NCBI GenBank assembly: GCA_017854855.1
Contig: JAFMGZ010000018.1
Location: 1 to 64,000, forward strand
Source of the DNA: Sulfitobacter sp.
Lineage (GTDB): Bacteria > Pseudomonadota > Alphaproteobacteria > Rhodobacterales > Rhodobacteraceae
Reading direction: 5' to 3'
Length of the DNA stretch: 64,000 bases
The notes under the pieces were generated by a model that worked only from the letters and a program-made list of their open reading frames with translations, had not been told where the DNA came from and made no database searches. Positions 1-8,273 of this stretch are shown in pieces. Numbering within the stretch: position 1 is the first letter of the stretch; each line of letters opens with the position of its first letter. A program made the position numbers and the translations under genes.

Positions 1-2186
1 GTCTTGTTGATCTGGATGCCGTATTTATCCATCAAGATATCGGTCTTGAACGTGTCACCGTCCCAGCCCGTGCCACCCACCGCCAGCGTCACCCGTGTGG
101 GATCAAGTGAGAATTCATCTTTCTCCCAACAATCCCACATATCGGTCCAGCCCTGTTCGGTGTCGTAATAGCTGGTCACACCACTTTCGCGATGCTCTTC
201 GGGTATCATGTCGCCTGCGGTCAAAACTTTGAAATACTTGGACAACAACGGATGGTCCGTGATGGCACGGCGCATCGACATGGCCGCTTCGACCTGGCGC
301 TGAACAAATTCGAACCCTTCCAGTTCCACCTGGCGGCGGCCCACATCCAAAGAGGCGATGATCTGATAGTTCGGCGAGGTCGACGTATGGGTCATATAGG
401 CCTCGTGGAACGATTGTTCGACCTCGCCTTTGAAGTCCTGGTCATTCACATGGATCATCGAACCCTGCCGCAGCGACGTCAGCGTCTTGTGTGTTGACTG
501 TGTGGCATAGGTGCGCACCCGCGCGGTGGGCGGCGGGATCAACCGGGTGTTTAACAAGGTTTCTTCGTCAGCGCCTTCCAGCGCGGCCTGCTGTTCCTCA
601 TAGCGCTTGATATGCTGCTCGGACTTCAGCCGCTCGCGCAGCACATTGGCCGCGTTCATCGCGGTGCGCTGGCGGTAGGTCGGGCTGAACCGGGCAAAGG
701 CAAACCATGCCTCGTCCCACAGGAAAATCAGGTCTGGCTTGATGGCCAGACATTCCTCCATCACGCGTTCAACATTGTAGACCAGACCGTCAAAGGTACA
801 GTTGGTCAGCAGCAGCATCCGAACCTGATCCAGTTTGCCTGCTGCCTTCAGCTCAAGCAGTTGTTTTTTGATCTCATGCAGGGGGACGGCACCGTACATC
901 GAATATTTGTTCAACGGATAGCTGTCGAGATAGCAAACCTGCGCACCGGCCAGAACCATGCCATAGTGGTGTGACTTGTGGCAATCACGGTCAACCAGAA
1001 CGATATCGCCGGGTTTGATCAGCGCCTGCACCACGATCTTGTTACAGGTGGAGGTCCCGTTCGTGGCAAAAAACGTCTGTTTCGCGCCAAAGGCCCGTGC
1101 GGCCAGTTCCTGTGCCTCTTTGATGGGACCATGTGGTTCAAGCAATGAATCGAGGCCGCCGGATGTGGCCGACGTTTCAGCAAGGAAAATATTCGGGCCA
1201 TAAAAGGCCCCCATGTCCTGAATCCAATGCGACCGCGTGATGGATTTACCCCGGCTGATCGGCATCGCGTGGAACACGCCTGTGGGTTGCTTGGAATATT
1301 CGACAAGTGCCGTAAAGAACGGCGATTTATTCCGCGCCTGTACACCACGCAGGATGTTCAGGTGCAGTTCCATAAAGTCTTCTTGATTATAGAACACCCG
1401 ACGGCAGATCCCCAGATCAAGCCCTGCGATATCCTCAACAGAACGTTCAGTGACCAGATAGGCATCCAGCTCGGGGCGGACCTTGGCGACCATGCGGCAC
1501 AGTTCCGGGCCATAGCTTTCGGGATCAAGCGCATCAATCTCCTGGCGGCCGCCGGCGCGGGCCAGATAGCGGGTCAGGATGTCCTGATCATTCTTGGATT
1601 TCAGCGTCAGACCGGGGCGCACCACGATGGCCTGAATATTGTGGTTGAACATCACCGCAATCAGCGCGTCTTCCAGGCTTTGAACCACCACGGCTTCGTA
1701 GATAAAGGAATCTTCAGAGCGGCGCATGCGGGTCACATTTGACTTGAGCCAGCGCTCTTGCTGTTCGTTCACGTTATCAACGATCAGGACTTCGAAATAG
1801 GGTTTTGCCAATGCGCGCGCCTCTGGCGGCAGCATCGCCTCGTCATCTTCTTCGTGATCAACGGTATCGCGGTCCAGCGGGATGTGGCGACGGCGATAGG
1901 CCCCCGTGGTCAGGGCGCGGGTCACGCGGTTAACGGAAAACGCAAGGTCTTCGTAGTTGCCATGTTCGAACTGGCGGCGCAGGTGGTCAAATGCTGCCAT
2001 GCCCGGAAAGGCCCAATAGGGTTCGATCACTGCAAGCGACTGAAAGAGCACCTCAACCTTCGCGGTCAGGGCTTTTATTTCCTTGGCCTTTGGGTCCCGG
2101 GTCAGGGCAGCTGACGCTTCTCTAAGAGCGCTCCAGCGATCTGACCTTAGTTGAATGGCCGAGGAATATTCGTTCATCGAATGCAT
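1..2186 (-). CDS. Orn/Lys/Arg decarboxylase family protein (3' end outside window)
   Basis: PLP-dependent basic amino acid decarboxylase of the large fold-I bacterial family, expected to convert ornithine, lysine or arginine to the diamine or agmatine in the cytoplasm. Reading the minus strand from ATG 2186, the frame stays open to base 1. An N-terminal wing-like region is followed by the PLP domain, with motifs ETSATSGG, ATNGTSTCNK, WDEAWFAFARFSP and the Schiff-base lysine in QSTHKTLTSLRQGSMIHV. The start is supported by GGAGAAG five bases upstream. More than 725 residues are visible, in line with the 700-800 residue family. The nitrilase-family amidase gene lies 75 bp upstream on the same strand, so polyamine synthesis or turnover is likely. 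Substrate choice among Orn, Lys and Arg cannot be decided by eye. Confidence 0.9.
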   Translation of the reverse strand, partial: MHSMNEYSSAIQLRSDRWSALREASAALTRDPKAKEIKALTAKVEVLFQSLAVIEPYWAFPGMAAFDHLRRQFEHGNYEDLAFSVNRVTRALTTGAYRRRHIPLDRDTVDHEEDDEAMLPPEARALAKPYFEVLIVDNVNEQQERWLKSNVTRMRRSEDSFIYEAVVVQSLEDALIAVMFNHNIQAIVVRPGLTLKSKNDQDILTRYLARAGGRQEIDALDPESYGPELCRMVAKVRPELDAYLVTERSVEDIAGLDLGICRRVFYNQEDFMELHLNILRGVQARNKSPFFTALVEYSKQPTGVFHAMPISRGKSITRSHWIQDMGAFYGPNIFLAETSATSGGLDSLLEPHGPIKEAQELAARAFGAKQTFFATNGTSTCNKIVVQALIKPGDIVLVDRDCHKSHHYGMVLAGAQVCYLDSYPLNKYSMYGAVPLHEIKKQLLELKAAGKLDQVRMLLLTNCTFDGLVYNVERVMEECLAIKPDLIFLWDEAWFAFARFSPTYRQRTAMNAANVLRERLKSEQHIKRYEEQQAALEGADEETLLNTRLIPPPTARVRTYATQSTHKTLTSLRQGSMIHVNDQDFKGEVEQSFHEAYMTHTSTSPNYQIIASLDVGRRQVELEGFEFVQRQVEAAMSMRRAITDHPLLSKYFKVLTAGDMIPEEHRESGVTSYYDTEQGWTDMWDCWEKDEFSLDPTRVTLAVGGTGWDGDTFKTDILMDKYGIQINK

Positions 2187-2223
2187 AGTCGCTTCTCCAC
2201 TGGGCGGCGCGCACCTGCATGCG

Positions 2224-2248
2224 ATCCCGGCGCTGCATGCGCCGGGAT
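2224..2248. promoter_or_regulatory. Perfect intercistronic inverted repeat (10-bp stem)
   Basis: ATCCCGGCGC (2224-2233) and GCGCCGGGAT (2239-2248) are exact reverse complements around TGCAT. The repeat lies between the nitrilase-like gene and the decarboxylase, both read on the minus strand. No T-run follows on either strand, so a classical terminator is unlikely. An RNA-processing or stability hairpin, or partial attenuation between the two genes, is more plausible. The role is inferred only. Confidence 0.6.
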
Positions 2249-2261
2249 GTCTTGCAGCTGC

Positions 2262-3365
2262 TTATCCGCTGGATGTTTCTTCAGTTCCCGTCAGGACACC
2301 GGGTCTGACAGGAGGGTTAGGTATGGCTGCAGCCGGCGCTTTGGTTTCAGGGGCCAGGTTTGCCGATCCTGCCGATGGGTTTGGCAGCGGCTCGGGCGCA
2401 AAGGCGGGTTGGTTTTTCGCAAAGCCCGGCATCTCGCCCTGACCTTTGAATGTCGGCACATCCGGCACCCGCTGTGCGGGCACATCAACATGCAAACCAG
2501 CCCGGGTTCCCTGATGCGGGATTTCGAGCGGGCCCAATGTCTGCAGATAGGCATCCGTTCCGCTGTTGCGGTCATAAACGGAAAAATCGGTAGACCGGTC
2601 GCGGAAGGATTTCAGGACCTGACCCAGACCTTTCATGCCGGTTTCGCGCTGACGCCGCACCATGGACAGGTCAATCTCGATCGGGAACATGTCTTCTTGG
2701 CCTGCGGATTGGTGCAGCACCATGGAGGTTGGATCAACCACACAGGATTTACCCACGCCGCCCGCGCCCAGACCGTTCACGTCAAAGATATAGCACTGGA
2801 ATTGCGCCGCCGTGGCACGCGCGATGGCCAGTTCAGCATCACGGTCAGTTGTGCCTGTGAGGACCGGATGCAGCAGCACCTCAACGCCCTGCGACGTCAA
2901 CTGGCGCGTCGTTTCCGGGAACCACATGTCATAGCAGATCGACAGGCCAAAGCGGCCTACATTAGGTACGTCAAAGACGCAAAATTCAGTTCCCGCCGCA
3001 ATCCCGGCCTCGTAGGGCCTGAACGGGAACATCTTGGCATAACGGCGGATCACTTCGCCCTCGGGGTCGATCACGACGGAGGTGTTGTAAACCCGTCCGT
3101 CGGTCGGATCCTTGAGGAACATGGAACCCGGGATCAACCAAACGCGGTGCCTGCGTGCTGCAGCCTGAAACCGTTCGATGGTTTCGTTTTCGGGCGGCAG
3201 GGCAAACCTGTCCAAGGGGCCAAAGGGGGCCAATTCGGAGAATAGGACCATCTGGGTCCAGGGGAAACGCGCCATCAGGATATCCAGCCGATGGATCATT
3301 CCGTCGACGTTGGATTCAAGGGCATTAACGTACATCTGCACGCCAGCGATTGCGAAAGGTGTCAT
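2262..3365 (-). CDS. Carbon-nitrogen hydrolase (nitrilase superfamily amidase)
   Basis: Cytoplasmic thiol amidohydrolase of the nitrilase superfamily. The catalytic triad is visible: Glu44 in LFSELAPFG, Lys111 in YAKMFPF and Cys144 in SICYDMWFPE. The catalytic domain covers about residues 1-280. The remaining roughly 80 residues are a Pro/Ala-rich tail that the family does not normally have and that looks disordered. GGAG sits nine bases before the ATG. The decarboxylase follows 75 bp downstream on the same strand, past a strong hairpin. With such a neighbour an N-carbamoylputrescine-amidase-like or omega-amidase-like role in polyamine metabolism is possible, but the true substrate is unknown. 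Confidence 0.85.
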   Translation of the reverse strand: MTPFAIAGVQMYVNALESNVDGMIHRLDILMARFPWTQMVLFSELAPFGPLDRFALPPENETIERFQAAARRHRVWLIPGSMFLKDPTDGRVYNTSVVIDPEGEVIRRYAKMFPFRPYEAGIAAGTEFCVFDVPNVGRFGLSICYDMWFPETTRQLTSQGVEVLLHPVLTGTTDRDAELAIARATAAQFQCYIFDVNGLGAGGVGKSCVVDPTSMVLHQSAGQEDMFPIEIDLSMVRRQRETGMKGLGQVLKSFRDRSTDFSVYDRNSGTDAYLQTLGPLEIPHQGTRAGLHVDVPAQRVPDVPTFKGQGEMPGFAKNQPAFAPEPLPNPSAGSANLAPETKAPAAAIPNPPVRPGVLTGTEETSSG

Positions 3366-3988
3366 ATCTTAAAACTCCGTGAAACACGGCGCCGGGCGGG
3401 AGGTGCCACAGAAAACGCGCCGATATGCACACTCTTTACGCCTATCCAGGCCTGAGGGAAACAGGTGAAATACCTGCCCCATGGGTCCCGACAGGACCAA
3501 TATGAGGATTGGTTCAAGATGACAGTTGCGGCCCGCTGAGTTTCTGGAAAATCATACACATCAATCGGTGGCAAGACCGAGGCCGCACAGGGCGCTGGGC
3601 CCCCGCTGGTGCAAGCATCTTCAATATCTTCACGCCATCCCTCCCGATTGCTCTTTCGCCTTTGCGCATCGCCGCAGAATGCATCCATGGCGATGCATTT
3701 CCTGACCACTGAAACCCCGCGATCATCCCTTTTCCGGCTGCGATCAGACTGCGTCAAACCTGCCGCGATAGAGCCTTTACATCAGCCTAGGAGGCTTTTC
3801 CCTGTTCTTCAAGGAAGGTTTTTCAGAAGTTTAATAGGCAATCTAACACATTGTTAATGAATAGTTATTTTTGCTGATTTAGTCCAGTGAACAACGAATT
3901 CTCCCTCCTTGACGGAGCAAGTGCTTGCGAAAAACACCAATCCCGTCACAGTACCGGAAAATCCATGCAGAGCGCGAAGAAGGAAACC
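3366..3988. other. Non-coding stretch between divergent genes with several inverted repeats
   Basis: No convincing gene: the short open frames here have neither recognisable family content nor ribosome binding sites. The stretch separates the divergent nitrilase-like and glutamate-synthase-domain genes, so both promoters should be here. Short inverted repeats are visible at 3462-3476 (CAGGT-GAAAT-ACCTG), 3484-3498 (GGTCC-CGACA-GGACC) and 3679-3698 (ATGCATC-CATGGC-GATGCAT). The last 150 bases are AT-rich compared with the surroundings. Confidence 0.5.
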
Positions 3989-5614
3989 ATGATGCCAGAC
4001 TTTGGATCAATGACCAGATTTACAACTTTCGCTGCCGTATTTCTGCTTGCGATACTATGTGCAGTACTGATGTTTGCCTGGTCGGGATGGTTCATATTGC
4101 CCTTTCTGGGCTTTGCCGTGCTGGCCGGAATGGGCATTTATGACATCACCCAGACCAAACATTCGATCCTGCGAAACTATCCCGTTCTGGGCCATATGCG
4201 GTTCTTTTTCGAAGGCATCCGGCCCGAGATCCGGCAGTACCTGATTGAATCCGATCAGGACGAAGAACCCTTTAGCCGCGATGACCGCAGCCTGGTCTAT
4301 CAACGCGCAAAAGGTCAAGAGGATGCGCGCCCCTTTGGCACACGCCAGCGGGTCTATGATGCGGGATATTCGTGGATTACACATTCGGTTCAACCGGTGC
4401 ATATTGACGATTTCGACTTTCGGGTGACCGTTGGTGGCCCGCAGTGCAGCAAACCCTATTCTGCATCGATCTATAATATTTCGGCCATGAGTTTCGGGTC
4501 CCTTTCGGCCAATGCGATCGAGGCGCTGAACACCGGTGCAAAGCTGGGCGGATTTGCCCATGACACCGGCGAAGGGTCAGTCAGCCGCTATCACAAGGCA
4601 GGTGGCGGGGATCTAATTTATCAATTGGCCTCTGGCTATTTCGGAAGCCGTGCGGCGGATGGGTCGTTCGATCCTGAAAAGTTCCGCGAAACCGCGTCTC
4701 TTGATCAGGTCAAGATGATTGAGCTGAAGCTCAGCCAGGGGGCGAAACCGGGACATGGTGGCATGCTGCCTGCATCCAAGATATCGCCAGAAATCGCAGA
4801 GGCGCGCGGCGTGCCGATGGGTCAGGATTGCGTGTCGCCAGCAGCGCATTCAGCCTTTTCCAATCCGATCGAGATGATGGAATTCATCGGGCAACTGCGC
4901 GAATTGTCAGGGGGCAAACCCGTGGGGTTCAAGCTGTGCATCGGCCACAGGCGGGAATTCATGTGTATGGTCAAGGCCATGTTGAAAACCGGGATCACGC
5001 CTGATTTCATCGTGGTCGACGGCACCGAAGGCGGGACAGGCGCAGCACCGGTGGAGTTTTCCAACCACGTCGGAATGCCGATGATCGAGGGGCTGACTTT
5101 TGTTCACAATACCCTGCGCGGTGCCGGATTGCGGCGCGACATAAAAATCGGCGCGGCCGGCAAGGTGGTGTCGGCCTTTGACATCGCGCGCGCCCTGGCG
5201 ATGGGGGCTGATTGGTGCAATGCGGCACGCGGTTTTATGTTTGCAATCGGGTGTATTCAGGCCCAGGCCTGTCATACCAACCATTGCCCGGTCGGCGTGG
5301 CCACCCAAGACAAATCCCGGATGCGGGCACTAGATGTTCCCCACAAAAGCGAGCGCGTGGCCCGTTTCCACCGCAACACCATGAAGGCGCTGGCAGAAAT
5401 GACCGGCGCGGCGGGTCTGGATCACCCCAGCAATTTTCTGCCCTATCACCTGATGCTTCGGCAGGGGGACAAAAGCATGGTTGAGGGCAGCGAAGTCTAT
5501 GCCTATCTGCCCGAAGGTTTCCTGCTGGATGACAATGCCGAAGATTTCATGGGCCACAAAAGCCGCTGGGGACGGGCGCGCGCAGAGTCGTTTGCGCCGG
5601 TCATCAACACCTGA
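3989..5614 (+). CDS. Membrane-anchored FMN-binding glutamate synthase-domain protein
   Basis: Resembles the central FMN and iron-sulfur domain of glutamate synthase (GltB), without the glutaminase domain. Two hydrophobic N-terminal segments (about residues 8-29 and 31-50) suggest a membrane anchor with the catalytic part in the cytoplasm. Family motifs are GAKPGHGGMLPASKIS, VDGTEGGTGAAP and the three cysteines of CIQAQACHTNHCPVG, matching the C-x5-C-x4-C 3Fe-4S pattern. I chose ATG 3989 (541 aa) because AGAAGGAAACC precedes it. An upstream in-frame GTG at 3887 would add 34 residues without a good ribosome site. These proteins are commonly annotated as glutamate synthase-like; the electron donor and true substrate are not evident here. 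Confidence 0.85.
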   Translation: MMPDFGSMTRFTTFAAVFLLAILCAVLMFAWSGWFILPFLGFAVLAGMGIYDITQTKHSILRNYPVLGHMRFFFEGIRPEIRQYLIESDQDEEPFSRDDRSLVYQRAKGQEDARPFGTRQRVYDAGYSWITHSVQPVHIDDFDFRVTVGGPQCSKPYSASIYNISAMSFGSLSANAIEALNTGAKLGGFAHDTGEGSVSRYHKAGGGDLIYQLASGYFGSRAADGSFDPEKFRETASLDQVKMIELKLSQGAKPGHGGMLPASKISPEIAEARGVPMGQDCVSPAAHSAFSNPIEMMEFIGQLRELSGGKPVGFKLCIGHRREFMCMVKAMLKTGITPDFIVVDGTEGGTGAAPVEFSNHVGMPMIEGLTFVHNTLRGAGLRRDIKIGAAGKVVSAFDIARALAMGADWCNAARGFMFAIGCIQAQACHTNHCPVGVATQDKSRMRALDVPHKSERVARFHRNTMKALAEMTGAAGLDHPSNFLPYHLMLRQGDKSMVEGSEVYAYLPEGFLLDDNAEDFMGHKSRWGRARAESFAPVINT

Positions 5615-5634
5615 CAGCAATATGCCCCGGCATG

Positions 5635-5667
5635 AAAAAAGGCGCGGCCCAGGGGCCGCGCCTTTTT
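5635..5667. terminator. Bidirectional rho-independent terminator
   Basis: GGCGCGGCCC (5641-5650) pairs with GGGCCGCGCC (5653-5662). It is preceded by six A and followed by five T, so it can act on both strands. It lies between the convergent glutamate-synthase-domain gene and gabT. Confidence 0.9.
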
Positions 5668-5757
5668 GTTGAACCTGGTGCATTCCTTATCACTTAACGC
5701 ATAGAAATCTATGATTTCAGGCAGCGCTGGTGGGATCAGGTTTCTTGCAAAAACACC

Positions 5758-7170
5758 TTAGGCCTGTTCGGCGACTGCTGCCTGAACAGCAGCTTCAAAG
5801 ATTGCCAGGCCTTCGTCGATGATGGCGTCAGACGCTGTCAGCGGAACCATGACACGAATGGCGTTCCCGTGCATACCACAGCTCAGCAGCAGCAAACCGC
5901 GCTTGAGCGCATGGGCAACAACGCTTTTCGTAAAGGCCGCATCGGGCTTGGCCGTGTCAAAATCGGTGACGAATTCAACAGCAACCATCGCACCCAGACC
6001 GCGGATATCCCAGAAACGGTAGGGTGCCGAACGCGTGCCAATCGCCGCAAAACGCGACTTGAGCGTTTCACCGATCGAAAGGGAACGGGCCAGCAGACCT
6101 TCTTCTTCGATGGCCTCGATCGCAGCAAGGGCCGCAGCACAGGCAACGGGGTTGCCGCCATATGTACCACCCAGACCGCCCGGCTCCATCGCATCCATGA
6201 TGTCTGCGCGCCCGATCACACCAGCCAGAGGATAGCCGCCCGCCATGGATTTTGCCACTGTGATCAGATCAGGCACAACGCCCGAATGTTCAATCGCGAA
6301 CCATTTGCCGGTGCGGCCAAAGCCTGCCTGCACTTCATCCGCGATCAGCAGAATGCCGTGTTCGTCACAGATGTCGCGCAGCTGCTGCATCATGTCGAAA
6401 GGCACCGGCACGTAACCGCCTTCGCCAAGAACCGGCTCAATGATAATCGCGGCAACGCGGCTTGGCTGTGCGTCGGTCAGGAACAGGTTCTTGAGGCCGA
6501 TGATCGCGTCTTCAACGGTGATACCGTCACGGGCATTCGGGAAAGGCGCCCGGAAGATATCTGCCGGGAAGGGACCCACGTCCTTTTTGTAGGGGGATAC
6601 TTTGCCGGTCATGCCCAGCGTCAGCAGGGTGCGGCCATGGTAGCCACCGGTAAAGGCAATCACGCCCGGACGGCCTGTTGCAGCGCGCGCAATCTTGACC
6701 GCATTCTCAACAGCCTCGGCACCTGTGGTCACCAACAGCGTCTTTTTGGGCGCATCACCGGGGGCCAGCGCATTCAGCCGCTCTGCCAATTCGATATAGG
6801 GCTCATAAGGCACAACCTGAAAAGAGGTATGCGTGTAATGGTCTTCCTGGCTTTTTGCCGCCTCGATCACCTTGGGGTGACGGTGGCCTGTGTTCAAAAC
6901 GCCGATGCCGCCAACGAAGTCGATAAAGCGGTTGCCTTCGACATCCCACATTTCAGCGTTTTCAGCATATTTCGCATAGATCGGCGCGGCAGAGGCCACG
7001 CCGCGTGGTACGGCAGCCTCACGGCGGGCAATCAACTGCGCATTTGTCAGCTCAGCGGCGGCAACGGCTTCTGACACAATATGGTCAACAACAGCCTTGG
7101 CTTCAGCAGCCGTGGTTTTCTTGGCTTTTGGGGCAGCCTTGCGGCTGGAGTTCTTTACAGTCTTGGACAT
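5758..7170 (-). CDS. gabT: 4-aminobutyrate aminotransferase
   Basis: Class III PLP aminotransferase that moves the amino group of GABA (or 5-aminovalerate) to 2-oxoglutarate, giving succinate semialdehyde. Motifs are GGIGVLNTGHRHPKV, TTGAEAVENAVKIAR, FTGGYHGRT, ADEVQAGFGRTGK and the PLP lysine in TVAKSMAGGYPLAG (Lys309 counted from the upstream ATG). The first 40 residues are a Lys/Ala-rich extension absent from typical GabT (about 425 aa) and may be disordered. The start at 7170 fits TAGGAT with eight-base spacing; an ATG two codons upstream (7176) is too close to it. The gene is divergent from an XRE-cupin regulator likely to control it. No succinate semialdehyde dehydrogenase lies in the window. 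Confidence 0.92.
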   Translation of the reverse strand: MSKTVKNSSRKAAPKAKKTTAAEAKAVVDHIVSEAVAAAELTNAQLIARREAAVPRGVASAAPIYAKYAENAEMWDVEGNRFIDFVGGIGVLNTGHRHPKVIEAAKSQEDHYTHTSFQVVPYEPYIELAERLNALAPGDAPKKTLLVTTGAEAVENAVKIARAATGRPGVIAFTGGYHGRTLLTLGMTGKVSPYKKDVGPFPADIFRAPFPNARDGITVEDAIIGLKNLFLTDAQPSRVAAIIIEPVLGEGGYVPVPFDMMQQLRDICDEHGILLIADEVQAGFGRTGKWFAIEHSGVVPDLITVAKSMAGGYPLAGVIGRADIMDAMEPGGLGGTYGGNPVACAAALAAIEAIEEEGLLARSLSIGETLKSRFAAIGTRSAPYRFWDIRGLGAMVAVEFVTDFDTAKPDAAFTKSVVAHALKRGLLLLSCGMHGNAIRVMVPLTASDAIIDEGLAIFEAAVQAAVAEQA

Positions 7171-7203
7171 TTTCATAATCCTATGATGAAAACACTGAGC
7201 GTT

Positions 7204-7232
7204 CGTTTAAAAAATCCTATCATACCGTTTAA
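7204..7232. promoter_or_regulatory. Direct repeat pair CGTTTAA, 22 bp apart, in gabT-regulator intergenic region
   Basis: CGTTTAA occurs at 7204-7210 and 7226-7232. The start-to-start distance of 22 bp is about two helical turns, so both lie on one DNA face. On the minus strand a TTGACA box (7245-7240) is next to them, placing the repeats inside or just downstream of the probable gabT promoter. An operator for the adjacent XRE-cupin regulator is a reasonable inference; no consensus was available for comparison. Confidence 0.35.
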
Positions 7233-7356
7233 TATACTTGTCAATTCATCATTGCAGCCGCTGAGATGAATTTTGCGCTGTTGGCTCAATTTTGCCTGTG
7301 ACAAGGTCCGGCGCTGTCGTTACGAACGATGCAGGCATGACGCAAGGATCACCGCG

Positions 7357-7908
7357 GTGGATATTGGACAGAAGCTAAAGACAATCCGAAAGAAGCGGGG
7401 GCTGTCCCAACGCGAGCTGGCCGCACGGGCGGGGCTGACCAATGGGACCATTTCGCTGATTGAACAGAACCGCACAAGTCCTTCTGTGGCCTCATTGAAA
7501 AGTCTGCTGGATGCGATTCCAATCAGCATGGCAGAGTTTTTTTCCACCATCGAAGATAGCGATACGCCCAAAGTCTTTTACAAGGCCAGCGAGTTTACCG
7601 AGATCGCGCCCGAAAGTGACGGCAAATTGTCCTTGCGAATGCTGGGCGACGCACAAAATCACGCGCTTCAGGTCCTACACGAGACCTATCCCCCCGGCGC
7701 TGACACCGGACCCGAAGAAATCTCTCATGAAGGGGAAGAAGCGGGAATCGTCGTGCGTGGATCCATCGAAGTGACGGTGGATGGTCAGGTATCGATTCTA
7801 AATACCGGTGACGGATACCTGTTTGACAGCCGCCTGCCGCATCGATTCAGAAACATCGGCAAAGACGTCTGCGAAGTGGTCAGCGCCTGCACCCCGCCCA
7901 GTTTCTAA
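7357..7908 (+). CDS. XRE-family transcriptional regulator with C-terminal cupin domain (PuuR-like)
   Basis: Helix-turn-helix domain at residues 4-60 (IGQKLKTIRKKRGLSQRELAARAGLTNGTISLIEQ) followed by a small cupin sensor domain (about 105-180, with EISHEGEEAGIVVRGSIEVTVDG and PHRFRNIG). This architecture is that of PuuR, the putrescine-utilisation repressor. I start at GTG 7357 (183 aa, the usual family length) because AAGGA precedes it and the HTH begins at once; the longer frame from 7273 adds a Cys/Arg-rich segment with no family match. It is divergent from gabT, so control of GABA/polyamine breakdown is likely. The ligand is unknown. Confidence 0.88.
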   Translation: MDIGQKLKTIRKKRGLSQRELAARAGLTNGTISLIEQNRTSPSVASLKSLLDAIPISMAEFFSTIEDSDTPKVFYKASEFTEIAPESDGKLSLRMLGDAQNHALQVLHETYPPGADTGPEEISHEGEEAGIVVRGSIEVTVDGQVSILNTGDGYLFDSRLPHRFRNIGKDVCEVVSACTPPSF

Positions 7909-7960
7909 GTACCCCTGCGCCGTGCTGGCCCAACAGCCGCGCGCCATTGGTGCGGGGCGG

Positions 7961-8128
7961 TTAGTTAAGGGGGGCGATGGATGCCGCGATTTGATCATCG
8001 GTCCGGCGCTTTGCAGATTTCTTGCCCTTGACGTCATCTTTCTTTGGACGATTTGTGGTCATCGCCATGATGATCACGGCAACAAAGACCATGCTTATCA
8101 TGCCGCCCAAATAGAATTCAAAGATCAT
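7961..8128 (-). CDS. Small single-pass membrane protein, probable stress regulon member
   Basis: 55 residues: a short N-terminus, one hydrophobic segment (about 3-24, YLGGMISMVFVAVIIMAM) and a strongly basic tail (NRPKKDDVKGKKSAKRR) likely to face the cytoplasm. It matches no family I can name. The ATG at 8128 has AAAGGCAG upstream. A start at 8194 would give 77 residues but would place the EcfG-type promoter at 8162-8186 inside the gene, so I reject it. Control by the sigma factor encoded 1.9 kb away is inferred from that promoter. Existence as a real gene rests on ribosome site, promoter and membrane pattern, not on homology. Confidence 0.55.
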   Translation of the reverse strand: MIFEFYLGGMISMVFVAVIIMAMTTNRPKKDDVKGKKSAKRRTDDQIAASIAPLN

Positions 8129-8161
8129 ATGCTGCCTTTTGCTTTGCCACAGTGACAGCCC

Positions 8162-8186
8162 AACGCGGCTGTGGATAAAAAGTTCC
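8162..8186 (-). promoter_or_regulatory. EcfG-type (general stress sigma) promoter
   Basis: Minus-strand GGAAC (8186-8182), 16-base spacer and CGTT (8165-8162) match the alphaproteobacterial general stress consensus GGAAC-N16/17-CGTT. It ends 33 bases before the ATG of the 55-aa membrane protein at 8128 and so defines that start. Confidence 0.7.
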
Positions 8187-8273
8187 CGGGCCATTTCACA
8201 TGTTGCTGGATCGCAACATCAGGCGCGCGCCGCAGCAGGTGGTCGAACCCAACCGCGTTTCTTGAAATGCGCT

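Noticed and set aside
2151-3245. 364-codon open frame on the plus strand
   Set aside because: Antisense to the nitrilase-like gene with its intact Glu-Lys-Cys triad.
3362-3757. 131-codon open frame on the minus strand upstream of the nitrilase-like gene
   Set aside because: No family content or ribosome site, overlaps the nitrilase start and the inverted-repeat region; treated as non-coding.
5869-7074. 401-codon open frame on the plus strand
   Set aside because: Antisense to gabT; composition is that of a shadow frame and no ribosome site is present.
8129-8194. N-terminal extension of the small membrane protein (start at 8194)
   Set aside because: It would place the consensus EcfG promoter inside the coding region, and the internal ATG at 8128 has its own ribosome site.
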